Shown here: piece by piece, positions 1-12,732 of the stretch | Layout of the letters: every line of letters begins with the position of its first letter | Numbering within the stretch: the stretch's first letter is position 1 | NCBI GenBank assembly: GCA_023052935.1 | Contig: CM041292.1 | Span: 107,625,906 to 107,689,905 of the forward strand | DNA: 64,000 nucleotides | Source of the DNA: Piezodorus guildinii | Lineage: Eukaryota > Arthropoda > Insecta > Hemiptera > Pentatomidae | Direction: 5' to 3' | Position numbers and translations under genes: made by a program | Notes under the pieces: generated by a model | What the model was told of the DNA's origin: nothing | Database searches by the model: none | What the model saw: only the letters and a program-made list of their open reading frames with translations

Positions 1-107
1 ACTATTTTATTGTTTGCCAACGTTTCGACCCCCATTGTGGGTCATCATCAGACGCCCTGATGATGACCCACAATGGGGGTCGAAACGTTGGCAAACAATA
101 AAATAGT
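1..107. repeat. Perfect 50-bp inverted repeat (palindrome)
   Basis: Bases 1-50 and 58-107 are exact reverse complements, separated by the 7-base spacer GACGCCC. The window starts at the first base of the left arm, so the palindrome may extend further left. The right arm reads CTGATGATGACCC, then a short loop, then GGGTCGAAACGTTGGC and AATAAAATAGTGG. This order (CTGATGA, a GACCC/GGGTC stem, GAAAC) resembles the core of hammerhead-ribozyme motifs carried by Penelope-like retroelements, but there is one extra T between CTGATGA and the stem. A related single-orientation copy lies at 36207-36265. A foldback transposon end or an assembly artefact are alternatives. Confidence 0.9.
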
Positions 108-1312
108 GGAAACTATTCAGTTGTTTCATTTAATGACCGCCACCCGGACTAATTCCTTCAGTAATTCTCAACGGTCAACTAATTATATCCACAATGACTT
201 TATTTTTCTTTAATGATTTACATTAATTTATTATATTTTGTTGTTGTTTATGTATATAAGTATCTTTTTGATATAAGGTTAATGCTATGTATGTAATACG
301 ACCACCTGTCTTTGGGAAAGTCGTCTGTTTGAGGGCTTTCTTTATTAATAAATATTTTGTGATGTCCAGGTTGGCTTTATTTATTTTGTATAAAAAACTA
401 CAAACTTTTGTGCTTGCATATGCGATTAGTGGAATCTCTCGACTTCTAGATCTTTATCCAAGTGGAATCTGGTATTCATAGTATCTTATCTAAGTGTTAT
501 AGGACCTTATAGTGACAAGTTCCATCCAATTTTTCATATTAACAGTTGATAACAGGTTTTTAATGAGTGCCTTTTTCTCATTTATCTCACTTCAAGCAGG
601 GATTCGTTTTTGGTACCACCTTCTAATCAACACCACGATTTAGATAAAAACCAATCAGTGAACCCTAAATTTATAATTAAATTTTGGTATACAGTGAATG
701 ATAAAATGATTCCTAATGAAAAGTTAAAGGAAAGTTGGTTCAGAATCCAGGGAATTTTCCAGAATATTTTTCAGGGAGAGGAAGACATATTGGCGCCTTT
801 AGGGGAGAAGAATAAGAAAGAGCGGGAGGGGTGACTGTTGCTATGCCGACATCACTCAGCTAAAATCATTACCCGCCCCCAACGGCCATACCAACTATCT
901 CGCCGGGGGTGGCAGGCTCCGGTTTCAAGGGGATTGGGGGGTTCTGTCATGGGGGAGGGGGTCTTAGCTTCTGGGATTGCAGTCATCCAAAAGGAACGAA
1001 ATGAGTATAAGCGCTTTAGCAACACAATACCAAAACACAAAAACATTCATCTTAGTTGGAAAAAACTAAATAAATTGATGATGCGAAATGATTTTCTAAA
1101 ACAGTATTCTTATTAATTTGTAATCTAAAATCATGGCTTATATACATCCATCATTTGATCTCTGATGTCTGATTGTCTGATGCATAAATGTCTGTGATCT
1201 AATATGTCTTAATATTTAGCTATTCAAAAAAGGATTTTTAAAACTATTATGTTCACAAACACAACCCCTATAAATATTCTATCTACTTTTATATAACTTT
1301 TTTTTTTAAATA
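108..1312. other. AT-rich stretch with one GC-rich block, no gene recognised
   Basis: Mostly AT-rich single-copy-looking DNA. A GC-richer block at about 835-970 contains runs of C and G and short open frames on both strands, none with recognisable domains. An open frame at 610-834 is low-complexity and lysine-rich, with no known motif, and begins at TTG rather than ATG. Confidence 0.5.
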
Positions 1313-1596
1313 AGGGGAGCGGCGTGGTCTTGTGGATAGCGCACTAGTCTACTGTTCTCCGAAACCTGGGTTTGAATCCCGGCAGTGGTAGAACGTTATT
1401 TATTCTGTTAATTTAGCCAGAGGGTGAACCTAGGGTATGGAGACCCTACTAGGGCGGATCCTGCCTGAAAGTGGGTACCCAAAAAAGTGGGGGAAAACCT
1501 GGCTGCTAAGCGCGATCAAGGCCTAATCACCTCACGACCGTTGGCCCAGAAACAGTACGAATCTCTATATGTACTGAGCCCAAGACCCTTCATGCG
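1313..1596 (+). mobile_element. tRNA-derived SINE, family B
   Basis: The 5' part is tRNA-like: GGGGAGCGGCGTGGTCTTGTGG (A-box-like TGGTCTTGTGG at 1325-1335) followed by GGTTTGAATCC at 1369-1379, one mismatch from the RNA polymerase III B box GGTTCGANTCC. A non-tRNA body of about 200 bp follows. The 3' part (GAATCTCTATATGTACTGAGCCCAAGACCC, read in two pieces) recurs in reverse at 33238-33288 and more weakly at 2325-2372, showing it is a dispersed repeat. No target-site duplication was identified. Confidence 0.75.
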
Positions 1597-3768
1597 TTTT
1601 AATGGTTTTAAATGATAATATGGTCTGCGCAACACATGAATTTCACTTACCTCTGTTTTTAAAATCAGTTCAAGAATATTATAATTAAGTTAGAGATGTA
1701 GATTTTTTAAAGAATCAATTTGAGTGTCGATAGTTTACTCAGCAACAATCACTATTTTATCGCCCTCCATTTACTTATTCAACTTTCTATATAATGTGAA
1801 TATTAAACAAGAAAATTAACATTCATACAATATAATTAGTTGTATGCAATTCCCTTCAGCAAAAAAAGTCAAGTGACCAGAATATCTCTTTGCCTGTGCT
1901 CTGTGCAGTGGGGGGGTGGGGTTTAAGGGTTGGTAGGGCATTTTAGTGTTTCTGTAAGAGGGTTGGTGTTGTGTGTTTGTCTTTAGTGAAAGTTATTTTA
2001 TTGTTTTGTTGCTGTGACTGAAATTGTAGGACTGTTCAAATCGTTATGTATAACGTCATTTGTTACCTAGAACAGTGCGCCCACTATTTTACGCAGCACT
2101 TTCGACTGAAAAGACTGTATTCTTTGAATGCTTGATAGTTTAGCGGTTTTAGCCCCACAGTTGTATCCCGTATGCCCAGATCGGTTTTAGCAAAACTGTA
2201 TAAAGAGTTAGTTTGTTTTTTAATGATAATGTAGAACGTCTATAAAGTAATCTAGATATCAGACCGTATTGTCTGTTAAGTTGTTTACGTTTTTGTCAAA
2301 TGTGTGTTCTTCAGGTGTACTATAAATATTATGAATCTCTAAATGATCTGAATTTGAGACCCTTCATATGTTGCAGAGATACAGATTTGTCAAAACAACC
2401 AAAGTTTAAATGTTATCATTGTTCCTTGATTTACACTGTTAACAAGTCAAGAACAAAAATGAATAATTAATAATCATCCTATATGAAGCTAAATCTAACT
2501 GTGAATTACTTAATCAAAATTCTTAATTTTCTGCCTGAAATGCATTTTCGTAATTACGTTTTTTCCTTTCTAGGGCTATATCATTTTTTAGATTTAGACA
2601 ATTCACGCTTATTTCTTTATTTTTTAACACAGCTGATTTCGTCGGAAATCATTAACCTCTATTTGGTTTATTGCCGTATCAATTGTTATCTCGGTACATT
2701 AAAAAGCTTATGAGATATGCTTGGGGGTCGTATATTAAGCACTCGAACATGGTTGTGTGGGATTTCGAATTTTCTAAAGCCTGTCAGGATGATCGCTTAA
2801 AACTCATTAAGTGATTAATAAATAAAATGATATGTAACTAAGGTTTATTCCCTTTACGGTTTTGTGTGCATCGACAAAAGAAACCTTTATTAAATTTAGT
2901 TGTTCTTATGCGTTTAATTATAATAATAATTATTATTATAAACAGTTAAAATCATTATATGTAATTTACTTATCTTACAGTTATAATACATTTCTAAAGT
3001 CATATTTATTCAATCGAGTTTCCCTTATATCGTCAGTGCAGTGCCGAAATTTCCAACCTGCATATTTTGGTTATAATTAGATTTTGACGTATGGATTTTC
3101 ATTCCGTTCCGTTGAGTGCAAAAGGACTTTGTTACGATAGTAATTTCAAAATCCCATTAAACAAGACATTGGCTATTTGAATACCAGTTAAGTAATGAAC
3201 GTAAGACCATCACTGGTTGTGTTGTTACATTTCAGCTATTATAATAATTCATTGACTAGAAAAGATCCCATCCTTACTTTTCTGGAGTATTTTGTTGTGT
3301 GTAGCTAGCTTAAGATTTAGTAGGAGTAGTCATTATCATTCATTCAATAGCATGTACAATACTTATGTATCTAATGATTTTAGAATCTATAATAAATAAG
3401 AATCTAGGACTCTGATTTTGCAATTTCTTTTTATATTTGCATGCTAAGTGACAACACGATAACACGAGTAAAGTAGGAGATCATAGACAAAGATCTAATA
3501 AACATGAATTATGTTTTAAAAAAAATATTTTGTATAAAAATTTCTATACGCAGAACTTTCCTCTCTGAATGTTATTAATGCTCAATAATAAGGATTTGTC
3601 AGATAAACGTAAAAATAATCAAACTTAAGAACTAAAAGTAAATATTGTATGAATTCGGTAAAAAAGGAATATTATTATTACTGTCCATATTAATACAAAT
3701 TGCAACGTTTCTGAATTATTTTTTATCCTTTGTTTAAATTTTAAATAAAGAATCACCAATTGGGTTTA
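1597..3768. other. AT-rich DNA, no gene recognised
   Basis: There is no coding or RNA gene signal. A G-rich patch (about 1905-1940) and a short piece resembling the 3' end of SINE family B (about 2325-2372: GAATCTCT, then GAGACCCTTCAT) are the only notable items. Open frames such as 2483-2713 are AT-driven and lack motifs. Confidence 0.45.
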
Positions 3769-4052
3769 TCTGGAGCATGGTGGTTAGCATAACAGCCTCC
3801 TATGCCCAAGGTGTCGTGTTTAAACCCGCAGGTAGCCCTAGGATTTTTTAATGAGAGTAAAGTCTTTCGCTATGCCGTCCTTCGAAGAGGATTTTAAAAC
3901 GTGGTCCCGAGCCTGTGCGATGTGAGGTACTCGTTAAAGATCCCTATCCTAATAAAAACTGAATAGGCAAAATTTAGGACTCCCACCGTAGCATCGTCCG
4001 ATTAGCCATAGTAGCTTTAAGGGACGTCATATAAAATAACCAAACAAACGAA
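3769..4052 (+). mobile_element. tRNA-derived SINE, family A, diverged copy
   Basis: The head contains an A-box-like segment (GGTGGTTAGCATAACAG) and a degraded B box (TGTTTAAACCC). The body matches the other family A copies: AGGATTTTTTAATG, GCCGTCCTTCG, GGTGGTCCCGAGCCTGTGCG, GTACTCGTTAAAGATCCC, AGGACTCCCACCGTAGCATC. It ends in an A/C-rich tail (AACCAAACAAACGAATG). Many substitutions suggest an old insertion. Confidence 0.85.
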
Positions 4053-4732
4053 TGACCAATATTAAGGGACTATGCGGTTCTAACATTTTGGCTAGAATCC
4101 ATTTGTATTCTCGATTATATAAAGACAATTATTGTTTGGATAAAAGTTATAATAGAAGTCCATAAATGAATTACATATTGAGTAAGCAGATAATGTAGTA
4201 AGCTTAGGTAGGGAACACTATAAAATTGCGACTGATGTAACTGACTGTAACTAGCTTGGCTAGAGTAAATCCTTTTCTTTGGCTGTTGAACTAAAATACG
4301 TGCAAAGAAGGTTTAAAACCGACAACAAGCCATTACAAGAAACCAGACCCCAGAATTCCATCAAAGTGGATGAAAGAATTTAAAGAAACTGGTTCTCCTA
4401 AGGTTCTCCACTCTCTGCTGATTCAGATAAATGTCCTATTATTAACCCAACATCCTCTACAAAAGTAAATCAAGAAAAAAATATTTCATTATGAAACCTC
4501 CAAATGTTTTAATTCTATATTTACAGTATTAGAAATAAAGATGATTGCACGTTTCATTTCTGGAATGAACAGAGCAGAGCAAGAAAGTTCATTCATCCGA
4601 TATAACAATCGGCAAACTGTAAAATTCTCTAAACGGACAACTCTCTCATAGGACACAGTTGCCTATTTCCAATGATTATATGGTAATTTCGTTGAGTAAT
4701 TATGGTGTGATTCAAAGTAGTATTTGTTTTTG
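4053..4732. other. AT-rich DNA, nothing recognised
   Basis: Spacer between two family A SINEs in opposite orientation. No coding, RNA or repeat signal that I can support. Confidence 0.4.
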
Positions 4733-4968
4733 TTTATTTAACGTCACTTTATGCTACTGGGGCCTTATCGGACGTGCTACAGTGGGAGTCTTAAATTTAG
4801 CCTATCCAGGTTTAGTAATAATAACTTTAACTGAGTACCGCTCCAAAGAACAACATAACTAAGGATTTTTTACTCCTATTAAAAAATCCTAGGACCACGT
4901 GGGGGTTTGAACCCGTGACCTTTGGCATAGAAGGCTGTTATGCTAGCCACCATGCTGCAGGTGACCTA
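4733..4968 (-). mobile_element. tRNA-derived SINE, family A, internally deleted
   Basis: Read on the minus strand, the tRNA-like head (GTTATGCTAGCC region; B box GGTTTGAACCC seen as GGGTTTGAACCC on the plus strand) is followed by the family A body (CCTAGGATTTTTTAATAGGAG on the minus strand). The segment containing GGTGGTCCCGAGCC is missing or scrambled. The far end carries the conserved TAGGACTCCCACTGTAGC-like block. Confidence 0.8.
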
Positions 4969-7359
4969 AAGTGGTATTTAAATCGGACACCCCTTGAAAC
5001 GGACCAAAGAGTAGATTTTATTTTTTTCACAAAAAAATTGAAATTTAACTTACAAACGTTTTAAACATGTTTAGTTGTACTATCAAAGTTGTCATTTAAA
5101 TACCTAAATGTCGTTTATTTGATTAATAAAACTTAAAAAAGAAACAAAAATGATTCAATTTTCTCTAATTCTAATAGATTGATTTTATAATGCCCTTAAT
5201 AGAGAATTGGATTTTAAAATAGGATAATGAGATATTTCGTAAACTGTTTGCGATTTTTTCTAGTCTATTATTTATTATCTGAAGCCTAATATTTTTAATC
5301 ATATGTGTACCTTCAGCATGTAACGTAATGAATTAAACCTTTTTAATTTCACAGGGTGAAGTAAAAATTAGAACCAGTATATTATAATTTCAAAAGTATT
5401 AACATATCATTGATTCTAACTATTTTTTAATGTAGGTACGTGTATGTAATTATTTTTTAGTAAGCTTCTTTATACCCCTTCGCTTACAGCCATCTGTCTA
5501 ACTGGTCTTTGGCTTTGTGTATACAGATAGGGTTTATTTTTGTGAGTTACAGAGAGGATTCTTTGTATTTTTTAAAATATTGTCTATAAAATGAGATGGT
5601 TAGTTGACCACTTCATTCAGTTCAAAATCTCTTCCAGTTATTTTGCATATTATTTAACATTAAGTTTTACCATAACACTGTTAAAATGACAATCAAGAGA
5701 AAATAAATAGTTTAACACTTTCACATCGGGGCGAATATCAACGTTTTTTCGAGTGAGGTGGGACTGTGTTAGCTGCTTAGGCTTCGTGGGGCGAGTCCAC
5801 ATTGTTCCAAGTCCAACAGTTCCAAAGGGTTTAATGCGAGATCACAACAGTTCCAGGCTTGCAATGCTCCAAATACGAGATAGTAACAGTTTTGACATAC
5901 ATATATGACTTGAAGGAGGAATTATACAAATACATAAAATGATTCTCATATTGTCAGAATTGGGAATCGAAATACGAAAAGAATCAACTAAAGAGAACTC
6001 TTGAAGAAGAGTAATTAAATGAAATTAACTTATAAGAGTCCTCTGAGAGGGATGTTGAAGGTTATATAATATTTAATAAATAAACCGTTATGCTTGTTAA
6101 TTCCTACAACATATAGTGTTGAGAAAAAATAAAATAAACATATTTTTTTAAAGACTTATTTTCTGAAAACATGTGACTCACCGGTACTACACACCGCCCC
6201 ACGGAACAGCCAAGTGTGACCGACCGGTGGGTCACGTCGGCGTGATCGTGTTAATGCACATTTGAAGTACAATAACATAACTAAACACCTAATAGTAACA
6301 GTTCTTATACGGTATCTAATTACAAAATAAAACGACCTTTAGACTCCTTTGCCAAACCTCTCATTTCATATTTTGAATACATTATAACATTAGGTCTTTT
6401 AAAAATTCTATCAGTTATTCTTTGATGTATTCTTGATATTTTTAATCTATATGAACGCAATCTTATTAGATGACAGTATAGATCCGTGACATGCCTTCCT
6501 GCTAGCCGCAACATAAGACTTCCCCCGGGATCCTTAGCCCTGATGTCACTATAAAAAAGAGACAGATACTGTGAGATGAGTTATACCCTCAGCCGGGGAA
6601 TGGCAGGGATCTCCCCCCACAACTTTTTCCCAAAGAAAAAAAACATTTTTCCGCTAGGACTTCACCCTGGGGTTCCAATATGGCAGATTGCTGTTTTATT
6701 TATGACATTCTCTAGCTCCGCCTTCCTCCTCCTCTTCTTTGGCCCGACCGTTCTCTGTTTATACCAGGCCAGGTCCCCGCTTTCGGCAAGACTTCTTTTT
6801 CCAAGGCACCTTTTACCAAACAATGCCTGCTTCCCGTTATTTTATTTTCTTCTTCCACCGATTTCTTTAGGCAGCTTCTGCCAGTTGGATATTTCGGCGT
6901 GTTCGACATGCCTTTACCTAAAGATTATTGTTTTTCCCACTGTGTTTTTTATTTTGTCTACTTTTAAAAGAATCAAAGCACTCAACCCAGATATTTATAG
7001 CCCTAAAAAAAAAAAAAATGAAAAAAAAATCTATATCAAAATAGCAAATTTATTATATGTTTATGGATTCCTGCATTTATTTGAAAACGCAAGTTTCATC
7101 TGGCATGTCGATCGACTCTAATAAAATGTTTGTTAACGACTAATTCATTTGAAAATTTTCTTGTATAGTATGTGTTTTATAGTTTATTTTGTCGTAGTTT
7201 GCTATTTTATATCATTTCTAAATGTGTTTCCTGTATTTCGCGACACAATTACCATCCACCTAACAGATAGACGAGAAAGTTTCCCTTATCTTATTAATAT
7301 CTTATAAAGTCAATGGGTAGTTTCTCTGCATGTTTGTTCCGTATAGATGTAATTCATTG
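4969..7359. other. AT-rich DNA with a small inverted repeat and a pyrimidine-rich open frame
   Basis: A 13-base inverted repeat with one mismatch lies at 6173-6185 and 6223-6235 (GTGACTCACCGGT / ACCGGTGGGTCAC). An open frame of 181 codons at 6576-7121 (+) crosses a C/T-rich block. Its translation is hydrophobic then lysine-rich, has no recognised domain, and the pyrimidine bias alone suppresses stop codons, so I do not call it a gene. The rest is featureless AT-rich DNA. Confidence 0.4.
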
Positions 7360-7800
7360 TTCATAAAAGATATAATTCCTCTATATCTCGGTTATATTTA
7401 AAGATGGAGAAAAATGAAAATTGTTCTGGAATCAGACATTTTTATTTGAATCATTTTAATGAATACTATAAGAAAAAAGGTGTAAACAGAATATAAGTCT
7501 ATTATAAATGCTTTTATTATATTGTTTACAATAATGAACCTTTTTAATCGTCAAAAAAAAAAAATTATCACACTCATAAGTTGAGATCTTACGATTCGAG
7601 ATACGTAGAACTCGAATAACGATTTTTTTTTCAAATCCGTTTGTCCACTATTCAAATTTATGAAAGTTGCTATTTCATTGGAAATTAAATTCCATAACAA
7701 ATATGAAAAACAATCATTAAAATTGGTTAAGAAATAGAAGAAATGTAGCTTTTTTAACTTATCAGCTAAGCAGTGATTGGCCATTTTCCTTCAATTTATT
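7360..7800 (-). repeat. Dispersed repeat family D copy
   Basis: The minus strand reads GTGGACAAACGGATTTG, then CGAGTTCTACGTATCTCGAA, then CGTAAGATCTCAA. The same order (GGACAAACGGATTT, CGGGTTCTAAGTATCTTGAAACG, TAAGCCCTCAA) occurs at 33640-33730, with relatives at 14640-14900, 62220-62560 and 62690-63110. The following stretch (TTCAAATAAAAATG, CCAGAACA, TATAGAGGAATTA) aligns with 62690-62830. No coding sequence survives; probably a relic of a transposon's non-coding part. Confidence 0.7.
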
Positions 7801-8214
7801 TACCGCAGTACATATTAATTGATTATACATTGTTATACCCTAATGTAATTATTTGTAAATATTAAACTGCGGTGCAATAATTTGCTGCGTTTTTTTATAC
7901 TTTGGTGTAATTTCAAGGATAGTTTCTTTACACACAGCTGTTTATTTTTTTTTTTTTTTTTTCAATTTTCCTTTTGCATAATATTTTAAGAAAACACTTC
8001 TTTTTCCTTTATATTTCATATTTATTGATCTACTGTCATTAGTACTTATCCTTTCAAAGTTTCAAAGATTAACTTTCGCTAATTCCATTATTGTTCGACC
8101 AAAAACAAAAAATATTATAAATTAAAAAAAAAAATGAATTACTTACTCAATACCTCGAAGATTGAAACGGCAGTTGCAGCGAGACGTATTGTAAATTGGA
8201 GTTCTGACACTGGT

Positions 8215-8650
8215 CAAATCCTCCACTCATGTACGGTAAGTTCGTGGCTACAGCGCCCTAACTCAGCCTCCACTGGCTCACACCAGTGATGTGGCTGAGA
8301 TAGAGGCGCTGGGATCTCTTGGATTCCGCTTTTTTCTCCACAAGAGGAGGGATAGGCGCGGTCTGGGGTCCCTTTAGCACTTGTATATGTTGTATATAGT
8401 TATGATTGTTTGTATGATGTTTATTTATTTGCCAAATTTTTATTTATCTCAATTATAGGTTGTTGTTTTGATTTGTTTTGTTCTTTTATTTATTATTATT
8501 TTATTGTATATATATGAATATATTTATTTTCTATTTTATGTAATTTGACTATTATTATTATTTCCTGTATATATTGTATGAATGTGGTCTCATACCACTA
8601 TTATTATTGTTTATTTTGTAAAAACTTACACAATAAATGTAGCTTTCTGA
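8215..8650 (+). mobile_element. Probable LINE 3' end (5'-truncated)
   Basis: A GC-richer segment (about 8215-8380) with CAGCGCCCTAACTCAGCC and AGGCGCTGGGATCTC is followed by a T-rich 3' UTR-like stretch and an end reading CACAATAAATGTAGC. This layout is typical of 5'-truncated CR1/Jockey-like LINE copies. I cannot assign the family without a consensus, so this is an inference from structure. Confidence 0.4.
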
Positions 8651-10339
8651 AATCAAAAAAACGGTTTCAATAGCGTTCAGCTCGAAACTACCAGGTTTCT
8701 AAAAATATTCTTTTAATCCATCCTAGAGTTTTCCTATAGAGTGAAAAGAAAATGCAATCATTAATGAAATGTGGGATACCAAGTAATAGGAATATTTTCA
8801 AATTTGCTTATGCACAATAATATTAGTCATCGAAACTTAAAGAAGAATAGTTTATCCAGAGTAAAATAAGGAAGGCTTAGATGAAAATCAAACCAAGCTT
8901 CTGATTCTTAGGAATGAAGAAGGCGAACATTTTCTATTCCGAAACGAAGATTTAGATTGGATTCCTTGAGCTTAGAAAATCTATTTTTATCATTTACAAT
9001 CAATATAAATTAGTTATTTTTACATTCACTTGCCTATATACAAAATACATTGTTTAATTATGTATTTAATTATGATAATTTAATTTATTTTAAAATTGTT
9101 ATGAGATAGTAAAAGAAAATTATCAGACCTATATATTTTACAGAGATGTAGTTTAGCGATTTCTAAACAGCACTTGCTGCAATCTAGCGGGTGTTTCCAG
9201 AAATATTTCCCCCTATCCTTTCAAAAAATCAAATGTTTATTTTTGGTTATGATAAATATGAATTAATATAAACTTTGTGTGCTTCCTTTATCATTATAGA
9301 ATATCTATTTCGAAATAGTCATTTCATTAATTCATAGGTACGTTCATACTTAAGAGTTTTTTAAAACTTTTTTCTAATTATTTTAACAAACATATTACCT
9401 AGTTTGATCCAAAAAATATAGATTATTTTAAATATTAATAAAGATGAAGCACCTTATAGGTTTATAATAGCCCCGAATCTATAATTTCATTAAATCTTGA
9501 AAGCAACGAAACTAAGGCTTTTCCAACTGAAGTCTTATTGTGACATTTTTATCTCATTATTATCATTTTTTATTATTCATTATAAGTAGTATGTTTACTC
9601 TCTTCTTGGATAATTAAAAATAAAAGATTATTCCTCGGATATGTTGGTTTTAATTAACGATTTTTGGATTTTTATACTTTCTTCGTGAGGTAATATTTTA
9701 ATATATAGACCTAAAAATCGGAGCAATCTATATATATATTGTTTTTATAATACCTGTTTTTTTCAGATGTTTTATTTATAAATATTTGGAACGTCAAGTA
9801 TCTTGAGTTTTTATTATAAAACGGTTACGTACTTTTTTCCATTTAGTTTTTCATCAAAAAGAATTTCGTGATTAATTTTTTTTTAAGCTATAGTCATGAA
9901 GATTAACAAAGAAATGTGAATATTTACAAACCTCCTCAATGTCTTAGAACATAATGTACATCCTCCAGCAACCCGATTCCTCGTTATTAACTTTCTCAAT
10001 TATTAATCATACACAATTGAGAAAATTTATTTAATTAAATAAATATTTTACTTTTTTCAATTATATACTATATTTTTATTATACTTCAAATAATTCATTA
10101 TCATCACGGTTCAACTCTAGATTCATTGTTGTCATGGGTTTTGCTGTCCATGTTTAGCGTATGAAGAATAGTCAAGACTCACAATCAGTCATAAAAAAAC
10201 ATTCTTATTTTACGGTTCAAGGCATTATCACCGGGACATGTCTTCTATGTCAGTTCTGTCTATGGTTCATATAGAAATACAATTGGCAATTATTTTTATT
10301 TAAATCTGATAAAGAAATAAGATATCCAAATATACAGTA
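8651..10339. other. AT-rich DNA, no gene recognised
   Basis: Long AT-rich stretch with homopolymers and short TA microsatellites. No open frame with a recognisable domain on either strand. Confidence 0.45.
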
Positions 10340-10960
10340 CTGGAGACCAATTAGTGTGGTGACAGACTTCACATACTCATGGATCTGGGAAGGTAGATGC
10401 AGAAATAGCCAACAGGACTAAACAGGCAAAAGTTTTTTACTACATGTGAACACTATGTAACACAAAAGAGAAGTAGAGAAAGATGTAAGCTCCACATCTT
10501 CGAAGCAACACAAGCTACTCATACTTTTGTATAGAGCGCAGAGTTGGATACCAACAAACCAAAAGGAGAATCGAATAACTCCTGTCGAAAAGAACCTGCT
10601 GCGAAGAACGATCGAAAAACTCCGAGAGACTCCGAATCAAGGAGAGACCGAGTTCGCAATGAAAAGATTCGCCAGGAACTGCAGATAGCGCCGCTGAAAG
10701 AGCTCATAGAAACTTGCCAGCTAAAGTGGTTCGACCATGCTATTAGAATGGACGACCACAGATATCCTCTGAAGACCATGGAATATGTACAGGAAGGCAG
10801 TAGACCTAGGACGTCCTGTCCCGTCTACAATAATTGACTGTGTAGGGTGAGAGGGATCTTCGACGGGCTAGGAACTTGCCTAGAAACAGGGAAGAATAGA
10901 ATTCCTGGCTGGATGCTCCTCTAGGCATAAGCTCACTAAAGAGGAAAGCTAAAGAAAAAG
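10340..10960 (+). mobile_element. LINE ORF2 C-terminal fragment, decayed
   Basis: Translation in shifting frames gives DAEIANRTKQAK (about 10400), then RRDRVRNEKIRQELQIAPL and QLKWFDHAIRMDD in the frame of 10544-10837. The order 'EI..R...AK', 'RNE.IR.EL...PL' and 'LKWFGH..RM' is the conserved region downstream of the reverse transcriptase in many invertebrate LINEs. Frameshifts and stops interrupt it. The reverse-transcriptase core is absent, so this is a 5'-truncated dead copy. An A-rich tail (AAAGAAAAAGAAGATA) follows at about 10940. Confidence 0.8.
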
Positions 10961-12732
10961 AAGATATAAACAAAGTTTTTTATAATGATTTCGTTCATTA
11001 TCTTGGTGATAGCAAATGAGGTTTACATAAGCCTGGATTATAGTTTATAGTTGTCTGCTTGCAATATTTTATCATCATAAAATATCAAAGAGCAGTTCCT
11101 ACGATTGGAAATCAGCAACTACACCGAAATGGTATAGAAAAGAATTATCCCTCTGACTTTACTGTTGTTATATTTCCGTTTCAGGTGATTTGATTAAATT
11201 TCATTCGATTTTCTTTTATCTTTTTTTTTTTTTGTCTCACCAAAGGGAAGTTCTTATTGGCCTAATCCCCCCATCTCCTCTTGGTATTAATAATCCTATC
11301 TTCTGCAGTAAAATTATTATAGAAAGTAAGGGAACGGCAGTAGTAGATGAAGCACGGTACTATTACATCTTTGGAAATCAGGCTTCTTGAAAATACAACT
11401 TTGGAGATAGCAAGATTGCCTAATAAAAATGGACCATGACCGCACAGCCACAAAATCGCAGAGAAATGGTACAGAGAACCATCGCTGTTGATATTGTCAG
11501 TTCTCCTCCAACTAAACCGCTACCCTCTATCATCCAAGCAATTCACTTCCAGAATAAACAAGGCATTGATGAAGCTATCGAATCACCGATCTGTAAATGT
11601 AACGAAGTCGGGAGAAGCTTAACCCTTTTTTCTCACAGGAACCTGCTAGATATAACGAACCTTATGTTTGGCTAGGATAGAGAACAAAAAAAAAGAAATA
11701 ATATCCAGGTAGCAGTACAAATATTTGCCTGTAATACTTCCTCGGAGAGTGAGCTGCCCTGGAGACAATGTTTGCCCAATTAAAGGAAGACGTTTACCAA
11801 TCTGAGGAAGCGGTGGGCAAATATTGAATATCATCCACCCTCCTTTTACGTGTGTATTTTTTTCTATTGCTCCCTCGGAAAGGGGAGTTGATTTTTCCTT
11901 TAATGACGACCCGGGGGATGGAGGATCTGGTAGGGTGGCTTTTCCGATACGATCAAGATGAGAGGGCATGCGCCGCCGCGGCCCCACCCCCCACAGCCCG
12001 CCCCCTCCATTATTCATGCCGCTACCGCCGCCGGAGCAGCTAGGATTCCTCTGGCTCAGGTAGATCCCTCACATGTCGTATAGTCTCCTCGTCTCTTTCC
12101 AGCCGAGAGCATTAGATTCTATTTCGCTATATCAAAGGCAGTCAGGTAGTAATTGCATAGTCCCATTCTCCAATGCTTTTCATTTAGTTATTTTCCCATA
12201 CGTCGAATGGGAATATATTATAATAATAACGATACATAAAAACATTTCCTGCCCTAAAAAAACTTCTTTATTTAAATACAAGTATTTATAAATAATGAAT
12301 AGTAAAAAAAATTGTATAGTTTAAAAAAAAAAAAAAAAAAAAATATCCCGAAATTTTATTCCAAAATGAATTTGGTTTTTTTTTAAATTTTATAATATAT
12401 AAATATATATTCCTTTTATAAATAATACATAATATTATGTTTCATTTAATTCAACTTGAGATTGTTCCGAAATAAATGACTAAAGTATCTTAGGGGATGA
12501 TTCCACGACCCATCGATAAAAATATTTTCGGACTTATAATGTATTGTCTATACAAATTATAAATAATAATAGCTATCATGAAATAAGCTGTATTTAAGAC
12601 GGAATGAGCTAGTTGAGAAGATTGACCACTGTTTTTCCACAAGACTAGAAACTTACAAGACCAAAACATAGCTGTACGATACACCAAACCAGACTCATTA
12701 GCTACTGTTTACAATAATTTTTTTACGATATC
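10961..12732. other. Intergenic or intronic DNA with a GC-rich block at 11880-12060
   Basis: Most of this is AT-rich. The block at about 11880-12060 is unusually GC-rich (GCCGCCGCGGCCCC, then CCGCTACCGCCGCCGG) and ends with CTCAG/GTAGAT, which looks like a splice donor. In the phase needed to join the LIM1 exon at 26297 (phase 1) a TAG stop lies just upstream at 12041, so it does not work as a simple coding exon. It could be untranslated first-exon sequence, a conserved non-coding element, or chance. The open frame at 11646-12017 (-) has no recognised domain. Confidence 0.35.

Noticed and set aside
610..834. 74-codon open frame, lysine/glutamate-rich
   Set aside because: Begins at TTG rather than ATG, has no motif, and low-complexity composition explains it.
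1318..1390. Possible tRNA gene
   Set aside because: B-box-like and A-box-like segments exist, but the sequence continues into a repeated SINE body and does not fold into a complete cloverleaf.
6576..7121. 181-codon open frame on the plus strand
   Set aside because: It spans a C/T-rich tract that suppresses stop codons, then low-complexity lysine/isoleucine runs. No domain or signal supports a gene, although it is the longest frame not in a transposon.
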